DNA of 64,000 nt, from the NCBI RefSeq assembly GCF_008698145.1, contig NZ_RZNZ01000004.1, positions 1 through 64,000 on the forward strand, in the 5' to 3' direction. This DNA comes from Bifidobacterium vespertilionis. Lineage in GTDB: Bacteria; Actinomycetota; Actinomycetes; Actinomycetales; Bifidobacteriaceae. Positions 40,258 to 47,954 of this stretch are shown here, in pieces. Below the pieces are notes generated by a model, which ran no database searches, was not told where the DNA came from, and saw only the letters and a program-made list of their open reading frames with translations. The position numbers and the translations under genes were made by a program. Within the stretch, counting starts at the first letter, position 1; each line of letters starts with the position of its first letter.

Positions 40258-40956
40258 TCACTTGTTGGAGTTCGTCATCACGCGCGGGCCGTTCGGATCG
40301 CCCACGATGACCTTGTCCACCATGTTGAGGAACAGGCCGTGCTCGACCACGCCCACCGTGTTGATGAGGTCGTCGGCCAGCGCCTGCGGATGATCGATGC
40401 GGCCCAGATGCAGGTCCACGACGTAGTTGTTCTCGTCGGTGCGCACCGGCTCGCCCTCGGCGGTCAGACGCAGGACCGGCTTGTAGCCCTTGGCCTCGAA
40501 GCGCTTGATCACGTGGCCGGCGCCGAACGGGATCACCTCGACCGGCAGCGGGAACGCGCCGATGGTGTCCACCACCTTGGACTCGTCCACAATCCACACG
40601 ATCCTGTTGGAGTTGGTCGCCACGATCTTCTCCCACAGCAGGGCAGCGCCGCCGCCCTTGATGCCGTTGAAGTTCTTGTCCACCTCATCGGCGCCGTCGA
40701 TCGTCACATCGATGTGATCCACATCGTCGATGTCCACGATCTTGATGCCGTAGCCCTCGGCCTGCTCCTGCGTGCGGCGGGAGGTGGTGACGCCCGTGAA
40801 CTTCAGGCCCTCCTCCTGCACGCGACGGCCGAGCTCATCGACCAGAAAACGAACGGTGGAACCCGTGCCGAGGCCCGCGATCATGCCGTCGGTGACGAGC
40901 TTGGCGGCTTCGATGCCGGCCGCCTTCTTCAATGCATCCTGCTGTGCCTTATCCAT
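40258..40956 (-). CDS. rpiA: Ribose-5-phosphate isomerase A
   Basis: 232 residues. Interconverts ribose 5-phosphate and ribulose 5-phosphate, and feeds the bifid shunt and nucleotide synthesis. Motifs: [20 protein letters not shown] (phosphate loop), [21 protein letters not shown] (catalytic region with Glu and Lys) and [18 protein letters not shown] sits six bases before the ATG at 40956, which is preferred over an upstream in-frame ATG at 40989. It is convergent with bS22. Confidence 0.95.
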   Translation of the reverse strand: MDKAQQDALKKAAGIEAAKLVTDGMIAGLGTGSTVRFLVDELGRRVQEEGLKFTGVTTSRRTQEQAEGYGIKIVDIDDVDHIDVTIDGADEVDKNFNGIKGGGAALLWEKIVATNSNRIVWIVDESKVVDTIGAFPLPVEVIPFGAGHVIKRFEAKGYKPVLRLTAEGEPVRTDENNYVVDLHLGRIDHPQALADDLINTVGVVEHGLFLNMVDKVIVGDPNGPRVMTNSNK

Positions 40957-41095
40957 GTGTTTCTCCTTGTGCGGATACCGGAACGCCAAACGTTCCCACG
41001 GCTTCCAGTGTAGTGCGCGCGCGGATTTTCGGCGCCGCCCGAGCCCCGACGACTGTCCAGACGGACCGGAAGGACCGGACGGACCGCGCCCGCCG

Positions 41096-41749
41096 TCAGA
41101 GCGGGAAATGCTTGGTCAGATCCTGCACGGCCTGCTTGGCGCCGGTGGCCTGGAACACCACCGTGTCGTTGCGCCACACGGAGATGGCCTTGTCGCTGGA
41201 GCCGTCCTCCTTGGTCACGTACGCGCCGGTATTGGAGCCGGAGACCTTGATGTTGCCGGAGGCGAGCTCCTTGCCCGTGAGCGCGCCGGTGAGGTCCTCA
41301 TACTGGGTCTTGGCGTCGTCAGCCTTGGACCACTGGGCCGCAATGATCGTCACGTCGTTGGCCGCGTCGCCGGTGGAGTACGTGAGCGTGTACTCCTCCA
41401 CGGGCTTGACCTTGGCGTTGGACCATGTGGTCGTGGCCCCGGCGCCCGTGCGCGCGAAGTTGAGCACGGTGTCCGGCATGGCCTTGAGCAGCTCGGTGGC
41501 GTCATTCGGCAGCGTCGAAGCCGAAATGGTGGGCGTCGGATCGGCGGTCTGCGTGGTCTGGGTCTGCGCGTCACCGGGAGCGGCCACGTTGGGCTCGGCG
41601 TTCTTCTTCAGCGCCCAGCCGGGGGCGATGAACGCGGTGACCAATGCGATGATGACGATGACGGCCGCCACCACGACCACGCCGACGGTACGGCCATGGG
41701 ACTTGGGGGCGGACTGGGACGACACGGACTGCTTCTGATTCTGCGGCAT
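41096..41749 (-). CDS. Membrane-anchored protein of unknown function
   Basis: 217 residues, no recognised family. A polar Gln/Ser-rich N-terminus, one membrane helix (about 21-45, [20 protein letters not shown]), a Thr/Ala/Pro-rich extracytoplasmic linker and a globular C-terminal domain (about 80-217). The domain contains [20 protein letters not shown] and [20 protein letters not shown]. No catalytic motif is apparent. The start is taken at MPQNQKQ (41749); the ribosome site is weak. It is divergent from radA across 83 bases. Confidence 0.65.
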   Translation of the reverse strand: MPQNQKQSVSSQSAPKSHGRTVGVVVVAAVIVIIALVTAFIAPGWALKKNAEPNVAAPGDAQTQTTQTADPTPTISASTLPNDATELLKAMPDTVLNFARTGAGATTTWSNAKVKPVEEYTLTYSTGDAANDVTIIAAQWSKADDAKTQYEDLTGALTGKELASGNIKVSGSNTGAYVTKEDGSSDKAISVWRNDTVVFQATGAKQAVQDLTKHFPL

Positions 41750-41832
41750 ACGACGATTCTTGCACAGCAAGGCGACGCCGGTGCCCACGCCACGGGAGTT
41801 AGGCTGTCACGCTCGTTGGTTAGCGTCGAAGC

Positions 41833-43377
41833 ATGGCGAAGAATCCCACGCAGTACCTGTGCTCCGAATGCGGTTGGACCGGAGTGAAGTGGTTTGGACG
41901 CTGCCCGGAGTGCGGGCAGTGGGGCACGATCGACGAGTTCCATGAAGCCCGACCGGCGGCCAGGGCCCGCACCGGGGCGGCGGGGCCGGGTACGGGCGGC
42001 GCGCGCGGCGGGATCGGCACCGAATCGGGCCGCGTCTCGCGCACGCAGGCGGCGATGGTGGCCGATGGCGTCGCCACGCCTATCACCAAGATCGGCACGG
42101 AAAGCGTCACGCGCCTGACGACCGGATTCTCCGAGTTCGATCGCGTGCTGGGCGGGGGCATTGTGCCCGGTTCCGTGGTGCTGGTGGCGGGCGAGCCGGG
42201 CATCGGCAAATCGACGCTGCTGCTGGAAACGGCCGGGCATGTGGCGCGCGCGGTGGCCGGGGGCGACTCCGGCTCCGGCGACGACGGATCCGCCGGCGGG
42301 GCACCCGATGCCGCCCAGCCACGCACGGTGCTCTACATTTCCGGCGAGGAATCGCAGGCCCAGGTGCGCATGCGGGCCCAGCGCATCAACGCGGTGGAGG
42401 ACAATCTGCTGCTCGCCGCCACCACCGATCTCGCCACCGTGCTCGGGCTGATCGGCCAGACAAGGCCGGCGCTGGCGATCGTGGATTCGGCGCAGACCAT
42501 CACCTCGCAGGATGTGGACGGCATCTCCGGCGGCTCCACACAGGTGCGCGAGGTGGCGAGCGCGCTGATCGACACCGCCAAGACGCTCGATGTGCCGGTG
42601 CTGCTCGTGGGCCATGTGACCAAGGACGGGTCGATCGCCGGCCCGCGCACGCTGGAGCATCTGGTGGACGTGGTCTGCCAGTTCGAGGGCGATTCGGAAA
42701 CGGCCCTGCGCATGCTGCGCGCGGTGAAGAACCGGTTCGGCCCCACCGACGAGGTGGGCTGCTTCGACATGAGCGGGGAGGGCATCGAGGAGGTCACCGA
42801 CCCGTCCGGGCTGTTCCTGTCCAGCGGTTCCGGTGACGACGGCATGGCCACGGAGGGCACCTGCGTCACGTTCACGCTGGACGGGCACCGATCGCTGCCG
42901 ATCGAGGTGCAGTCACTGGTCACGGCTTCGGTGCTGCCCACGCCCCGACGGGCCGCGAACGGCGTGGACACGAACCGGCTGGCGATGCTGGTGGCCGTGC
43001 TCTACCGGCATGCGCGCATCAACATCCTGGCGAACGATCTGTACGTGTCCACGATCGCCGGCGGGCTTGCCAAGGAACCGGCATGCGATCTGGCCGTGGC
43101 CGCCGCACTGGCCAGCGCCGCGAACGGCGTGCCGATCGCCCGAGGCACATGCGCGATCGGCGAAATCTCACTGACCGGCCAGATCCGTCCTGTGCCGCGA
43201 TTGGAGCACCGATTGGCGGAGGCCGCCCGATTGGGCTTCACGCGCGCTGTGGTGCCGGTGATGCGGCGGCGCGGACGATCGTCGCACGATGCGGCGCACA
43301 CCGCCGGGCTGGAGATTCTGCAGGTCGACTCCCTGCGCGACGCCTTGGCCACACTCGGCGTGGCGGCCAAGCGGTAG
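41833..43377 (+). CDS. radA: DNA repair protein RadA
   Basis: 514 residues. A RecA-like branch-migration and recombination helicase. It has an N-terminal zinc finger (CSECGWTGVKWFGRCPECG), Walker A GEPGIGKSTLLLE (about 121-133), the KNRFG-type motif VKNRFGPTDEVGCFDMS, and a C-terminal Lon-like domain (GVPIARGTCAIGEISLTGQI). An acidic Gly/Ala loop (GGDSGSGDDGSAGGAPDAAQ) is inserted near residue 145. The ATG at 41833 (MAKNPTQYLC) is the family start. Confidence 0.95.
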   Translation: MAKNPTQYLCSECGWTGVKWFGRCPECGQWGTIDEFHEARPAARARTGAAGPGTGGARGGIGTESGRVSRTQAAMVADGVATPITKIGTESVTRLTTGFSEFDRVLGGGIVPGSVVLVAGEPGIGKSTLLLETAGHVARAVAGGDSGSGDDGSAGGAPDAAQPRTVLYISGEESQAQVRMRAQRINAVEDNLLLAATTDLATVLGLIGQTRPALAIVDSAQTITSQDVDGISGGSTQVREVASALIDTAKTLDVPVLLVGHVTKDGSIAGPRTLEHLVDVVCQFEGDSETALRMLRAVKNRFGPTDEVGCFDMSGEGIEEVTDPSGLFLSSGSGDDGMATEGTCVTFTLDGHRSLPIEVQSLVTASVLPTPRRAANGVDTNRLAMLVAVLYRHARINILANDLYVSTIAGGLAKEPACDLAVAAALASAANGVPIARGTCAIGEISLTGQIRPVPRLEHRLAEAARLGFTRAVVPVMRRRGRSSHDAAHTAGLEILQVDSLRDALATLGVAAKR

Positions 43378-43394
43378 GACTCAGCCATCCTGAT

Positions 43395-43630
43395 TCCTTC
43401 GTTATCCTGAGCTAAGCCCGCAGGGTAGAAGTCCATTCCGTCATCCTGAGCAGAGCGCGGAGCCGAAGGATCCTTAACTTTGTGCAGAAGATTAAGGATC
43501 CTTCGGCTCCGCGCTCCGCGCTACGCTCAGGATGACAGGGGGCCTCTGCCTCTCTCAGAATGACGGGAAGGAGCATCGCTCGCTCAGGATGACGGGAGGA
43601 TGCGACCCGCTCAGGATGACGAAAGGGACC
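43395..43630. repeat. Dispersed GGATCCTTCG/CTCAGGATGACG repeat, large hairpin
   Basis: TCATCCTGAGCAGAGCGCGG, AGCCGAAGGATCCTTAA and their inverse copies form an imperfect hairpin of about 95 bases at 43441-43536, followed by three further CTCAGGATGACG-like fragments. No coding frame. It separates convergent radA and ribF. Confidence 0.85.
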
Positions 43631-43636
43631 TACGCA

Positions 43637-44836
43637 TCACGCGGTGAGGCGCTTGGTCTCCTCCACATTGCGGTTAAGCTCGGCCACCAGCTCGTCAGCG
43701 CCCTCGAAGCGGATCTGCGGACGCAGGTATCCGGCGAACTCCACGCGCACCCGGTGGCCGTACAGATCCAGCCAGTCGCTGGCGATCGCGTACGCCTCCA
43801 CCACGCGCTCATGCAGGCCGGTCTTCTCGCTGAAAGTGGGCTTGCTGCCGATCGAGATCGCAGCGGGCCAGCGCCACGGTGAACCAGCGGCCAGACGAGA
43901 ATCCTCCCCCACGGCATCCGGCGCATCCGCCCCTTCGGCGTCGCTCGCCGGTCCCATGTCGATCAGCCAGCCGGCGTATACGCCGTCCACGGGCAGATAG
44001 CCGCTGATCGCATCGCCCAGATTCGCGGTGGGGAACCCGATGGTCCGTCCGCGCTCCTCGCCGTGCACCACCACGCCCTCAATGGCATGCGGATGTTCCA
44101 GCACCTTGTTGGCGTCGCGCACACGGCCCTGCGACAGCAGCCAGCGCACGTTCGTGGAGCTCCACACGCGGTTGAGCCTGCAATTGTTCCTCTTGCTCCA
44201 CGCGCGCAGCTGGTCCTTGGTCAATCCGGCCAGAGGATCGGCCGGCTCACCGTGAACCTGCGGCATATGCGGCTCGATCACCGCCGGCACACGCACATAG
44301 CCGGGGCCGCGATCGTCCACCACATCCAGCTCGAACACGCCGGTGCCCTCGGCGAGCGTGCGGATGGCCTTCACATCGCCCGCGCGCCCGGCGCCCATCG
44401 CCGCGTCCTGTCCCAAAACGAGCGCACGCATGCCCAGCTTGCCCACCATCTGGCCCAGGAAGAACCGATACGATTTGGCGGCGAAGGCCAGCGTGTAGCG
44501 CGTCACGATCACATAGTCCACGCCCATGCCGCGCATGATGCGGATGCGCTCGTCTACACTGGTCAGCGCTTCGACGTCCACCGCGTCGGATCCGGGCTCG
44601 GCACCATCGTGCGCTTTGGCCCAGGCGTGCACCAGACCGGGGCGCGGATCGAACATCACCACCACGGACAGCGCCCTGTCACGCTTCGCTAGTTCGACGA
44701 CGCGGCGGATCACCGCCTGATGCCCCTGATGCATGCCGTCGAACACGCCCACGGTGACGACGGACTTTTTGGCGGTGCTCAGTGTGGGCCAATCGACCAG
44801 ACCGGTGGTGTCGGGTGTCAGTCTGATGATCTTCAT
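43637..44836 (-). CDS. ribF: Bifunctional riboflavin kinase/FAD synthetase
   Basis: 399 residues. Converts riboflavin to FMN and then FAD. The N-terminal nucleotidyltransferase domain has VTVGVFDGMHQGHQAVIRRV and the second motif IEGVVVHGEERGRTIGFPTA; the C-terminal kinase domain has GFPTANL, VYAGWL and ISIGSKPTF. It starts at ATG 44836 (AAAGGA upstream), overlapping the truB stop by ATGA. Last gene of the interrupted nusA-infB-rbfA-truB-ribF cluster. An acidic insertion (SDAEGADAPDAVGEDSRLAA) lies in the kinase domain. Confidence 0.92.
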   Translation of the reverse strand: MKIIRLTPDTTGLVDWPTLSTAKKSVVTVGVFDGMHQGHQAVIRRVVELAKRDRALSVVVMFDPRPGLVHAWAKAHDGAEPGSDAVDVEALTSVDERIRIMRGMGVDYVIVTRYTLAFAAKSYRFFLGQMVGKLGMRALVLGQDAAMGAGRAGDVKAIRTLAEGTGVFELDVVDDRGPGYVRVPAVIEPHMPQVHGEPADPLAGLTKDQLRAWSKRNNCRLNRVWSSTNVRWLLSQGRVRDANKVLEHPHAIEGVVVHGEERGRTIGFPTANLGDAISGYLPVDGVYAGWLIDMGPASDAEGADAPDAVGEDSRLAAGSPWRWPAAISIGSKPTFSEKTGLHERVVEAYAIASDWLDLYGHRVRVEFAGYLRPQIRFEGADELVAELNRNVEETKRLTA

Positions 44837-45906
44837 GCCTTGCGTTCCTTTGGTGGTTGGGTTGCGGTTGTTTCGTCCGGGAATACCGTGACGGGCTTGG
44901 CCTGATGGCCGTTCGCACGTTCGATGATCGCCACAAGGTCGTCCCCGGCAATGGCCGCCGTGGGCTCCTTGGGCTTGCGCTCGATGCGCCGGCCGAAGCG
45001 CAGATCGCGCGCCTCCTCGGGGGTGATGTCCATGCTGGGCATGCACATGCGGGCGCTGACGGCCGCGGGCAGGGCGTGTTGCAGCAGCAGGGCCGCCCGA
45101 TCCGAACCGGACGATTCGCCCGTCTGCCCGCCGTCCAGACTCAGCACGGCGCGATTGCGCGTGATCGTCTCGCCGTCCCGGTTCGTGAAGGTCTTGGTGT
45201 CGACGACCGCATGCACCGCGCGGCTGGCGATGAACGGATCGGTCAGATCGAACTTGCCTACGCGCGTGCGCCTCAGGCGCGTCAGATGGCCGCCCACGCC
45301 CAGCAGGTCGCCCAGATCACGCCCGAGCGACCGGATGTAGGTGCCGGACGAGCAGTCGACGCGCGCATCCACATCCACCACGGGCGTGCCATCGGCGGCC
45401 ACAGCGGGACGCACGTCGAGCACATCGAAGGCATGGATGGTCACGGGCCGGGCCTGCAGTTCCACGGCCTTGCCCTCGCGGGCCAGATCGTAGGCGCGCT
45501 GGCCGTCGATTTTGATGGCGGAGTATGTGCTGGGCACCTGCAGGATGTCCCCGGTGAGCCGATCGGCGATGGTCCGCTCGATCGTGGCACGATCGAGCAG
45601 GGACGCCGATTTGAACGACGCCGCGGACGCCGCTACGGGCGCGATGATCTCGCCGTCGGCGTCATCGGTGGTGGTGCGCTGGCCCAGTCGGATCGTGGTC
45701 TCGTACGTCTTGGCGTGTCCCACGATCGGGTTGAGCAGGCGCGTGACGTTGCCGAAGCCGACCACGAGCACGCCTGTGGCCATCGGGTCAAGCGTGCCGG
45801 CGTGACCGACCTTCTTGATGTGCAGGGTGCCGCGCACGGCCGCGACCATGTCGAAGCTGGTGACGCCCTGCGGCTTGTCGAGGATCAGCAGACCGGAATG
45901 CATCAT
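44833..45906 (-). CDS. truB: tRNA pseudouridine-55 synthase
   Basis: 357 residues. Makes pseudouridine 55 in the T loop of tRNAs. The catalytic Asp is D40 in GHAGTLDPMATG; also present are GLLILDKPQGVTSFD, YSAIKIDGQRAYDLAR and VDCSSGTYIRSLGRDLG. A C-terminal PUA-like extension carries an acidic/Ser-rich stretch. The ATG at 45906 overlaps the rbfA stop (ATGA) and its own stop overlaps the ribF start, so the three genes are coupled. Confidence 0.95.
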   Translation of the reverse strand: MMHSGLLILDKPQGVTSFDMVAAVRGTLHIKKVGHAGTLDPMATGVLVVGFGNVTRLLNPIVGHAKTYETTIRLGQRTTTDDADGEIIAPVAASAASFKSASLLDRATIERTIADRLTGDILQVPSTYSAIKIDGQRAYDLAREGKAVELQARPVTIHAFDVLDVRPAVAADGTPVVDVDARVDCSSGTYIRSLGRDLGDLLGVGGHLTRLRRTRVGKFDLTDPFIASRAVHAVVDTKTFTNRDGETITRNRAVLSLDGGQTGESSGSDRAALLLQHALPAAVSARMCMPSMDITPEEARDLRFGRRIERKPKEPTAAIAGDDLVAIIERANGHQAKPVTVFPDETTATQPPKERKA

Positions 45907-46487
45907 GCCTGGGCGGCGCCGTCCGTGTCATCGGAGTCGGACTCGGCGTCATCGGACTCGTCGGGTTCGGCCTCATCGGCTTCGGACTCCTCCGGTTCCT
46001 CGTCCCAATCGTCCTCGTCGTCCTCGTCATCATCCCAATCGTCGTCCTCGCGCTCCTCGGGATGCTTGTACGGGTCCTCGTCACCGGCGTACTGCGCGGT
46101 GGCGCGGGCGCGGGCCAGCTCCTCGTCGCGCTTGCGGGCCACGGCCAGAATGTCCTCGATCTCAGTGGCCTCGCCGGGCACCTCATCGAAGATGAACTGC
46201 AGCTGCGGGGTGAGGCGCAGACCGGCCTTGGCGCCCACCAGCGAACGCAGACGGCCCTTGGCCTGCTCGAGCGCCTGCTTGGCGCGCTGGCGCTCGCCCT
46301 GCTCCTTGCCGGCGTGGCCAAGCTGGGTCCAGTAGATCTTGGCGATCTGCAGATCGTTGGTGACGCGCACCTCGGTGATCGTCACGTTCGCGAGACGCTT
46401 GTCGTGCAGCTGCATCTCCATATTGGACGCGATGACGCGCTGGATGAGGGCCGCGATGCGGGCCGCGCGCGGGTTGGTTCCTGCCAT
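45903..46487 (-). CDS. rbfA: 30S ribosome-binding factor A
   Basis: 194 residues. A KH-fold late maturation factor for the small ribosomal subunit. The core (1-125) reads NPRAARIAALIQRVIASNME, VTITEVRVTNDLQIAKIYWT and LRLTPQLQFIFDE. A strongly acidic tail of about 50 residues (DDDWDDDEDDEDDWDEEPEE) is longer than in most homologues. ATG 46487 is chosen over ATG 46493 because AAGGA is then seven bases away. Overlaps truB by four bases. infB lies upstream, but 1.4 kb away, because of an insertion. Confidence 0.92.
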   Translation of the reverse strand: MAGTNPRAARIAALIQRVIASNMEMQLHDKRLANVTITEVRVTNDLQIAKIYWTQLGHAGKEQGERQRAKQALEQAKGRLRSLVGAKAGLRLTPQLQFIFDEVPGEATEIEDILAVARKRDEELARARATAQYAGDEDPYKHPEEREDDDWDDDEDDEDDWDEEPEESEADEAEPDESDDAESDSDDTDGAAQA

Positions 46488-46614
46488 AGTCATTTCCTTT
46501 ATCCACGGTCAGGCCTTGCGCGCCTGACAAAAAACACACTCATACCATAGTCGCACATCCCCCGTGCGAACCGCCACTCCGTTACTTAGCCGAAGCGGGA
46601 TCGGCATCCCTCGT

Positions 46615-46740
46615 CATCCTTCAACTCCGCCCTTTTGTGTCCGGCTGCGCCGGACCGTCGCCGCCTTGGCGGCGGCTCCCTTCGCCTACGGACAGCCCAC
46701 TGGGCTGTTCGCTTAACGGCTCAGCGCTCAGGATGACGGA
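46615..46740. repeat. Multi-hairpin dispersed element
   Basis: Three small hairpins follow each other: GTCCGGCTGCGCCGGAC, GCCGCCTTGGCGGC and ACAGCCCACTGGGCTGT, ended by CTCAGGATGACGG. Related blocks lie at 47616-47826 and, with variation, inside both 38389 and 38550 units of the rnhA duplication. It lies between rbfA and the DUF4160 gene. Confidence 0.85.
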
Positions 46741-46746
46741 AAATGG

Positions 46747-46986
46747 TTACTTGTCAAAATGACAACCGCCAAAAAAGTTTCGCCGCATGTACAGCTGGAT
46801 TTTCTTCGTGGTCCGGACATCCAATGTGGTCGAGTCCACAACCACATCACCGTCGGCGGTCAGTACAAATTTGGCAAGTCGATATGAATTATTGCGTTTG
46901 ATATGAAAATGCACTCCATGCCCACCGTCGTTGCTGGTCACATAGAACTCGTATCCGGCAACATCCTCAAACCATATCTCAGGCAT
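46747..46986 (-). CDS. DUF4160 family protein
   Basis: 79 residues, starting MPEIWFEDVAGYEFYVTSND with GVHFHIKRNNSYRLAKFVL, the pattern of small DUF4160 proteins. The ATG at 46986 is used. It overlaps the upstream small gene by eight bases (46979-46986), so the two are coupled. DUF4160 genes are commonly paired with another small gene in toxin-antitoxin-like modules; function is unproven. Codon use and lower G+C than neighbours suggest transfer. It lies between infB and rbfA, which are normally adjacent. Confidence 0.7.
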   Translation of the reverse strand: MPEIWFEDVAGYEFYVTSNDGGHGVHFHIKRNNSYRLAKFVLTADGDVVVDSTTLDVRTTKKIQLYMRRNFFGGCHFDK

Positions 46987-47200
46987 ATTCGCGATCCACA
47001 GCGCGGGCGTCCTCCACAAACGGGTAAGAACGTTTGAAATAGCCTTTCACCAGTGGAAGAGCTTCATCCGGAAACGTATTGCTCCGTACAGTGCCGTCGT
47101 TGTTGAACACAATCTTGAATCCGGTGGCAGGTTCGACGACCGTGACGGTTTTCGCCGTATATCCCAAGCGAAGACCGTTGGCCTCCAGCAGATTGCTCAT
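46979..47200 (-). CDS. Small partner protein of the DUF4160 gene
   Basis: 73 residues from MSNLLEANGLRLGYTAKTVT, or 78 from an in-frame ATG at 47215. Both starts have a G-rich site upstream (GAGG for 47200, GGGGG for 47215), so the start is uncertain. Predicted small and beta-rich with no signal peptide; no recognised domain. It overlaps the DUF4160 start by eight bases. Partner or antitoxin role is inference only. Confidence 0.55.
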   Translation of the reverse strand: MSNLLEANGLRLGYTAKTVTVVEPATGFKIVFNNDGTVRSNTFPDEALPLVKGYFKRSYPFVEDARAVDREYA

Positions 47201-47364
47201 CCCGATCCTCGCCATCGGAACCCCCGATCCCTACGCCAGCATATCCAATCCTATTGTACGGCGCCGATGCGAACAACGTCCTGAGCGAAGCCCGACAGGG
47301 CGAAGTCGAAGGATCCGGTGACGCCATCCGCCCGCTCAGGATGATAGAAATGCCCAGTTTGGCC

Positions 47365-47397
47365 CGACCGACACCCGACCGACACTCGACCGACACC
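47365..47397. repeat. 11-bp tandem repeat, three units
   Basis: CGACCGACACC at 47365, CGACCGACACT at 47376 and CGACCGACACC at 47387, inside the repeat-rich block. Confidence 0.85.
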
Positions 47398-47408
47398 TGA
47401 CCGGTGGC

Positions 47409-47538
47409 GCAAACTGGGCAAAATGGGACGCCTATTTTGCAAACTGGGCAGATCCAGTCATCTGGAGGCCGATTTGGGCTCCTAACGAACACGATCTGCC
47501 CAGTTCATGAATGAAATGACCGGATCTGCCCAGTTTGG
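47409..47538. repeat. AAACTGGGCAGATCC inverted element, copy 2
   Basis: GCAAACTGGGCA at 47409 and 47439 face GATCTGCCCAGTTCAT at 47493 and CGGATCTGCCCAGTTTGG at 47521. Arrangement and spacer sequence (CATCTGGAGG, CGATTTGGG) match the element at 37975. Confidence 0.85.
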
Positions 47539-47602
47539 CCCAGCGGGAGGGTCGTAAACCGGGCAGATCGGAAGGTATGGGGCAGGGCGCGAAGGAATGC
47601 GG

Positions 47603-47826
47603 AGGTTAAGGATCTTTCGACTCCGCCCTTTTGTGTCCGGCTGCGCCGGACCGTCGCCGCCTTGGCGGCGGCTCGACCGCAACTGCGGACGGCCTGCGGC
47701 CGCAGCATTATTTGCTCACTGTCGTTCGCCTTCGCCTACAAACGCCACTGGCGTTTGCTTAACGGCTCAGCCTGCCTACGGACAGCCCACTGGGCTGTTC
47801 GCTTAACGGCCCAGTGCTCAGGATGA
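47603..47826. repeat. Composite multi-hairpin dispersed element
   Basis: Starts TTAAGGATCTTTCGACTCCG, then GTCCGGCTGCGCCGGAC, GCCGCCTTGGCGGC, a CCGCAACTGCGG/CTGCGGCCGCAG block, AAACGCCACTGGCGTTT, ACAGCCCACTGGGCTGT and CTCAGGATGACGG. It is a longer version of the element at 46615, with extra hairpins inserted. Confidence 0.8.
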
Positions 47827-47876
47827 CGGGGAAACGCTCAGGATGAGCCCAACCGAATCGCGATGGGCATGCAAAA

Positions 47877-47908
47877 GGCGCCCGCACGGACACTGCCATG
47901 CGGACGCC
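47877..47908 (-). terminator. Terminator after infB
   Basis: GGCGCCCGCA (47877-47886) pairs with TGCGGACGCC (47899-47908) with one mismatch; on the minus strand the stem is followed by TTTTGC. This would end transcription before the inserted block. Confidence 0.75.
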
Positions 47909-47954
47909 CCAAGCCAAGCCTTGGCCCTGCATTCAGACCGGCCGATCGATGCGC

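Larger units (their letters stand above)
47216..47954. other. Gene-free repeat-rich block between infB and the DUF4160 pair
   Basis: About 740 bases with no credible frame. In order it holds a GGATCCTTCG/CTCAGGATGAC repeat (47275-47345), an 11-bp tandem repeat CGACCGACACC (three units, 47365-47397), an AAACTGGGCAGATCC inverted element (47409-47538), a composite multi-hairpin element (47603-47826) and the infB terminator. Confidence 0.75.
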
